Assembly: GCA_007115705.1 (NCBI GenBank)
Contig: QXEO01000817.1
Location: forward strand, 1,966,500-2,030,499
From: Dactylis glomerata
Taxonomy: Eukaryota > Streptophyta > Magnoliopsida > Poales > Poaceae
DNA: 64,000 bases
Direction of reading: 5' to 3'
Positions within the stretch are counted from its first letter, which is position 1. Each line of letters begins with the position of its first letter. A program made the translations under genes and the position numbers. Shown one piece after another: positions 60,204 to 64,000 of this stretch. The notes below the pieces were generated by a model. It saw only the letters and a list, made by a program, of their open reading frames with translations, was not told the DNA's origin and did no database searches.

Positions 60204-60797
60204 TCAAGTAATATCAAAGGAGGCATTAACATCAACTGCAGAAGTCTTCTCAATAAGGCATTGTATTTCATCCACATAAGTTTTTGAAGACCCTTTGTGA
60301 TCACGCTTTGGTTCACTCAAATCACTAAAAAGATTTTTGGGACAGATCCAATCAAAATTATTTTCAAAAGCTTCATACAATCCCAAGAGTTTGCTAGGTA
60401 TAGGTATTTTGGTTCCCTCATTGTTTGTACTAACAACCTTTATATGTGAACCAAGCTTATTAAAACGCTTAAGAACTTCCCTAGCTTGAATGGCAATATC
60501 TCTAAATTCTATGCGCAAAGTTTCAAGGATAAAAGCTTTCTTTTCGGGATCCTCAATATCATGAAGCTTAAGAAACATGTATTGCATAAAAGGATTAAGG
60601 CTAGCAAACCTATCTTCTAACATGTGAATCAAATAAGCAGAAGCAACTTCATAACTAGGAGCAAGCTCAGCCAAAGATTTTTTCTCAACATCTTTATGCA
60701 TACTAATATGATTAAAGAACTCCTCAATGTTACTTTTTCCAATAATTGAACCACTACCTACTGAGAGGTCCTCCAAAATGTACTTACGGAACAACAT
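60204..60797 (-). CDS. Element C ORF, 197 aa, no known domain
   Basis: An uninterrupted frame that begins MLFRKYILEDLSVGSGSIIG. It is predicted mostly helical and charged, with no CCHC knuckle, protease or polymerase motif. Its first 27 codons are also present in element A (from 39441), so the ORF is a family trait and not chance. It ends ..NASFDIT*, and element B's gag-protease frame ends ..DASSLDIT*, directly before homologous non-coding DNA, so the two families share a 3' backbone but differ in coding content. A relation to the N-terminal part of an Athila gag is possible. Function unknown. Confidence 0.6.
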   Translation of the reverse strand: MLFRKYILEDLSVGSGSIIGKSNIEEFFNHISMHKDVEKKSLAELAPSYEVASAYLIHMLEDRFASLNPFMQYMFLKLHDIEDPEKKAFILETLRIEFRDIAIQAREVLKRFNKLGSHIKVVSTNNEGTKIPIPSKLLGLYEAFENNFDWICPKNLFSDLSEPKRDHKGSSKTYVDEIQCLIEKTSAVDVNASFDIT

Positions 60798-60832
60798 AAT
60801 GAACTAGAGTAAAGAAATAACAACTATAAAGT

Positions 60833-63800
60833 GTAACATCCCAAGATTTTATCAAATTTTGGGGAATTTTTTTTGCTTTTGTTTTGCTTGAGATGATTGG
60901 AAATTCACAGGGATTTAAAACTTTTTGAGTCTATTTGAAATCCTTATTAGAAAACTATTTTAAAACTTTCTATTATTTTCTTGAAGAACTTCCTTGAGAA
61001 AGATCAAGTATCCAAATACTATTTTCCATTCTTTATTCAAACCTATGCAAGCTTGCTTACAAAGGAGTGAATCACAAATGTGTTTTATTTAGTAAAGATT
61101 GTATTTTAAAAACTAAGTTTGAAAGATAATTTCAAACATTATTTTATAAAGTATTATCTCTTATTCCAAAGGATTTATTTTCAAACCCTATTTAGCTTTA
61201 TGCAAGCAAACCACTTTTTGTTAAGTTTATGAAACCTTTTGAAAATCTTGTTCCAATTCTGAAAACTAGTTTTCTTGCAGTGTTAAATCATTGCATTGAT
61301 TTTTAGAAAATTTCTGAAAGTGGTTTGAATTGATTTGAAGCATTTTTACAAAAGATACAAAAGAAATAAGAAAACAGAAAAAGAGAAGAAGAAAAGAAAA
61401 CAAAAATATGAAAATGGACCCGGGGGAAACGTTTCAGCCTAGAACAGAAACAGGCCCGCGGCCCATCTACTCAATTCCCGAATCGGTATCATTTTCTCTC
61501 CTTGCCTCGCTGACGTGTGGGCCCCACTAGCCAGGGCCACGTCACCTTCTTCCTCCTCCCCCTGAAATCACGCCCGAGCCCGCCATTACTCCCCCTCTTC
61601 ATTTCTCTTTATTCCCTGAGTAATTCGGCTTTCCCCCGCGCCTATAAGACCCCCACGCCTCCCTCTCTGTTTCCCCTCTACTTCCTCTTGCGAATTCACC
61701 GCCAGGCTGTCGCAATTCATCGCCGGTGAGCTGCAGCACTATCGGCATGCATCGTCGATTCCGACGTCCCCAGGTGACCCTGCCGCCTCTTTTCGGTCCC
61801 CTTATCTTCCCCATGCTCTGGCGCATTTCCCCGACATGAATTGACAGTCGATTGCATCCGTATTTGAGCAGGGCCATCACCGGCCGAAGCACCCGACGAC
61901 CAGAGCCCCTCCAGACACTCCTCTGCATCGCGCCAGGAGGTAATCGAGAGCATCGACCATGGATTCGACATCTTCTTGTCACGGTGCCCCTCGTCGACCA
62001 TCTCCCCGTCGCTGGAGAGCATCGGAGAGCCGTCGCCGGCAACCACCTGGGCGCAGCGCCGCCGCCCGCGCCATCTCCGGTGACCCCCTGAACCCTAGGT
62101 GAGGACCCCTCCCAGATCTGATCAGATCCATCCATTTCCACTTAGATCCGATGGACACAAACAGCAATCCGTGCGAACCGGTATCCTCCAGTAGGAAAGA
62201 GCCACGTGGTCAGCTCCCAATCAAACCAGTTAATTTGAGTAGTCAAACCAGTTAATTCGAGTTCAAATTCAAATTCAAATTCCAGATTTCTGCTGCAACT
62301 TGTAAAATCAATATAAAATCAAATACCTGGCCAAAATTTACAAACTACATATCCCTGGATTCCTTGAAATGTGTAGAACACAATTATGCAGAGAAACCAT
62401 AGTGGTACTGTACAAAATTTTGAAGTGAAAAATAAAATAGCAAAATAACTTATAAACCCCATTTAATTCATAACTTTTGTTCTATAGATCCAATTACTAC
62501 AAATTTGTAGTCTATGGATTCCTCAGAACATGTAGAACACTCTGGAACCAGAATGTAGCGTACCTGTGTTTTAATTGTGCTAGACCCGGATCGACTGCTA
62601 GCACACACAGTTACAAGATGAAATATCATGAATACAAAGGTCTTTATTACAACGCTTGATCCACAAATAACATAGTCTTTTACAACTCAATAGGGCACGA
62701 AGCCACAAACCTATTACAACTCTAGAAAATGACTAAGTAAATAAACTATAAGTCTTCTTTCTTCATTGATCCGCATGCAGACGTGTTGGACGAAGACTCG
62801 TGACCATAGCAAAGCAATTCTTCAGTCTTCATAGAAGCCACCTGCAACATGATACGTTGCAGCCACGGAGGGTCAATACGTTGAATGTATTGGCAAATGT
62901 CACTTTGGTGGACTCAATGGCACCTACACGTATATGCTTTTGGCCAGGTGGAGTTTAACTTAGCAAAAGCAAGCCTTTTTCCTATCCTTGTAAAACTCAA
63001 ATTTTCCTTAGCAAAAATTTTGTCCAGAAGGACCCTTTACTACCCAAGTTCACCCATCAAGTTTTAACTTAGAGAAATTGGGGTGAGGAAATTCTTAAAC
63101 AGCTTCAAAGTCATGTCACTCAGAATTGTCCGTAACCGGGGACACGGCTAAGTACTTAGTTCTAAACACTCTGCAGAGGTGGTGCACTTTTCCCACAAGA
63201 CTTAGTTATCCCGTTTTGCCATGAGACTCATTTTGCCTCAAACGGCCAAGTGAAAACTAAGACGACGCCTTTCAGAAGCATTCCCTCAGACCAAATGGAC
63301 GCGTTCCATCCTATCAACATCTACCACCCTCTGTCCGCCTGGCTTGAGTTCGTGCAGCTTAGTTGACCAAGACAGAGCCCATATGACTTGTGGTTGCACT
63401 GGAAGCTTCACGACTTGAACGTCTCCAATCTCTTTGCTCCTGGGTGGCCGTCCACAAGTGAGATACACCTGGTGGTTCAGAGGTTCGACGACATGACCCC
63501 AGGGAACCACTCAACATAAACCAATCAAAATCCACTTCCACCTAGGTGGTTCATTAACTTAGTTGTTTTTCTTAGTTTTTGCAAAACAAGGTTTTCAACA
63601 CTTAGCCAAAATCATGTGTTAACCCTTCCCACAACAAGTGTAAAAGCAAAATCCTATAGCAGCAGCAATTCTACTAGGAGATGCAAAACTAAGCAAGCTA
63701 GACAAAAACTTAGCATAAAATCTAGCAAGCTAAAGACAAGAATTCATAAAAACACCTACACATGCATCTTCTACTAGAAAAACTACAAGACCAAAACTTT

Positions 63801-64000
63801 CAGTAGGACAAGGTAACATGGTGACACTTGCCTTGATGAGGAGAAGAGTTGGTGCACTCATCACACAGACACTCGTTGCACTCAGCACAATCTACACATG
63901 AAATATAGCATCATAAGCACATAACCATCTCAACAATCATGAAAAGAAAGCATGCATGCAAATGTGTTTTAAACACCACAAGGTACTTAGCATGTTCTCT
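60833..64000. other. LTR-like and unclassified repeat DNA to the end of the window
   Basis: It begins TGTAACATCCCAAG, a form typical of some Gypsy LTR starts, exactly where element C ends. A promoter-like TATAAGACCCC at about 61641-61651 is followed by a CT-rich leader and a GC-rich block to 62110, as in LTRs. After that the DNA is AT-rich. I see no primer site, second LTR or recognised protein, so the class stays open. No host gene is seen. Confidence 0.4.

Larger units (their letters stand above)
55641..60832 (-). mobile_element. Athila-like Gypsy (element C), minus strand, 5' truncated
   Basis: Read on the minus strand: internal region from 60832 down to 57268, then a complete 3' LTR 57267-55641. 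The internal part carries one ORF (60204-60797) and a 3' non-coding region homologous to that of element B. Its own 5' LTR and primer site are missing: similarity to element A stops at about 60832. It inserted in the 3' LTR of element B, after ATGGGT. Confidence 0.82.

Noticed and set aside
39441..60797. Treating elements A and C as two ends of one element
   Set aside because: They lie on opposite strands and both hold the same N-terminal codons, so they are separate copies.
1..64000. tRNA, rRNA or microRNA genes
   Set aside because: I saw no cloverleaf with A and B boxes and no rRNA-like stretch. Hairpins present (MITEs, 23990-24065, 54261-54352) are explained by repeats; small-RNA data would be needed to claim more.

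Overview
The window reads as nuclear DNA of a large-genome grass of the Triticeae type (wheat, Aegilops, barley or rye). The grounds are split genes with GT-AG introns, CTCCCTC-ended Stowaway MITEs with TA duplications, a Copia element with BARE/WIS/Angela-style LTR ends and an initiator-Met primer site, and Athila-like Gypsy LTRs starting TGATACGTC. Species and chromosome cannot be fixed from this sequence alone.

The left 25 kb is a gene island. A nine-exon uridine nucleosidase gene runs on the minus strand (413-3653). A 1,075-bp PIF/Harbinger-like element with a TAA duplication follows (4280-5354); it carries a decayed piece of an LRR receptor kinase gene. After a MITE cluster comes an intact gene for ribosomal protein L10a/uL1 (7850-9842, plus), with telo-box, TGGGCC and TATA promoter elements and one GC-AG intron. 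A penta-EF-hand calcium-binding protein gene (11712-19373, minus) is split by a 5.9-kb LINE in antisense; the insertion falls exactly on the intron 2 acceptor and the target duplication copies that splice site. A Harbinger transposase relic (21253-21720), a small two-exon gene (22804-23238) and a clean Stowaway MITE (24145-24302) follow.

From 25 kb to the end the window is nested retrotransposons. A solo LTR (25061-25562) belongs to the same family as a three-LTR, two-spacer array of a very small LTR retrotransposon (26913-28770). That array sits inside the 5' LTR of a decayed Copia element (26008-36419, target duplication ACAAG). Next are pieces of at least four Athila-like Gypsy elements in both orientations: 36437-37620 minus, 37621-39520 plus, 39521-55640 plus and 55641-60832 minus. 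The 39521-55640 copy has gag and protease but no polymerase, and its reading frame is cut by a nearly complete Gypsy of probable Tat type (42158-51124, duplication TTTAG).

The Tat-like element carries an uninterrupted antisense ORF (49049-49633) for a protein with two AT-hooks and a B3 DNA-binding domain, preceded by its own TATA, telo-box and TGGGCC motifs. Its LTR ends, primer site and polypurine tract closely match those of the miniature element, which suggests that the small element is a parasite of this kind of Gypsy. The last 3.2 kb is LTR-like, with no gene recognised.

The cellular genes show no shared pathway. They are independent single genes (nucleoside salvage, translation, calcium signalling, one unknown) on which transposons have had local effects. 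All exon borders, domain calls and family names come from reading the sequence and from knowledge of the families; no search was run.
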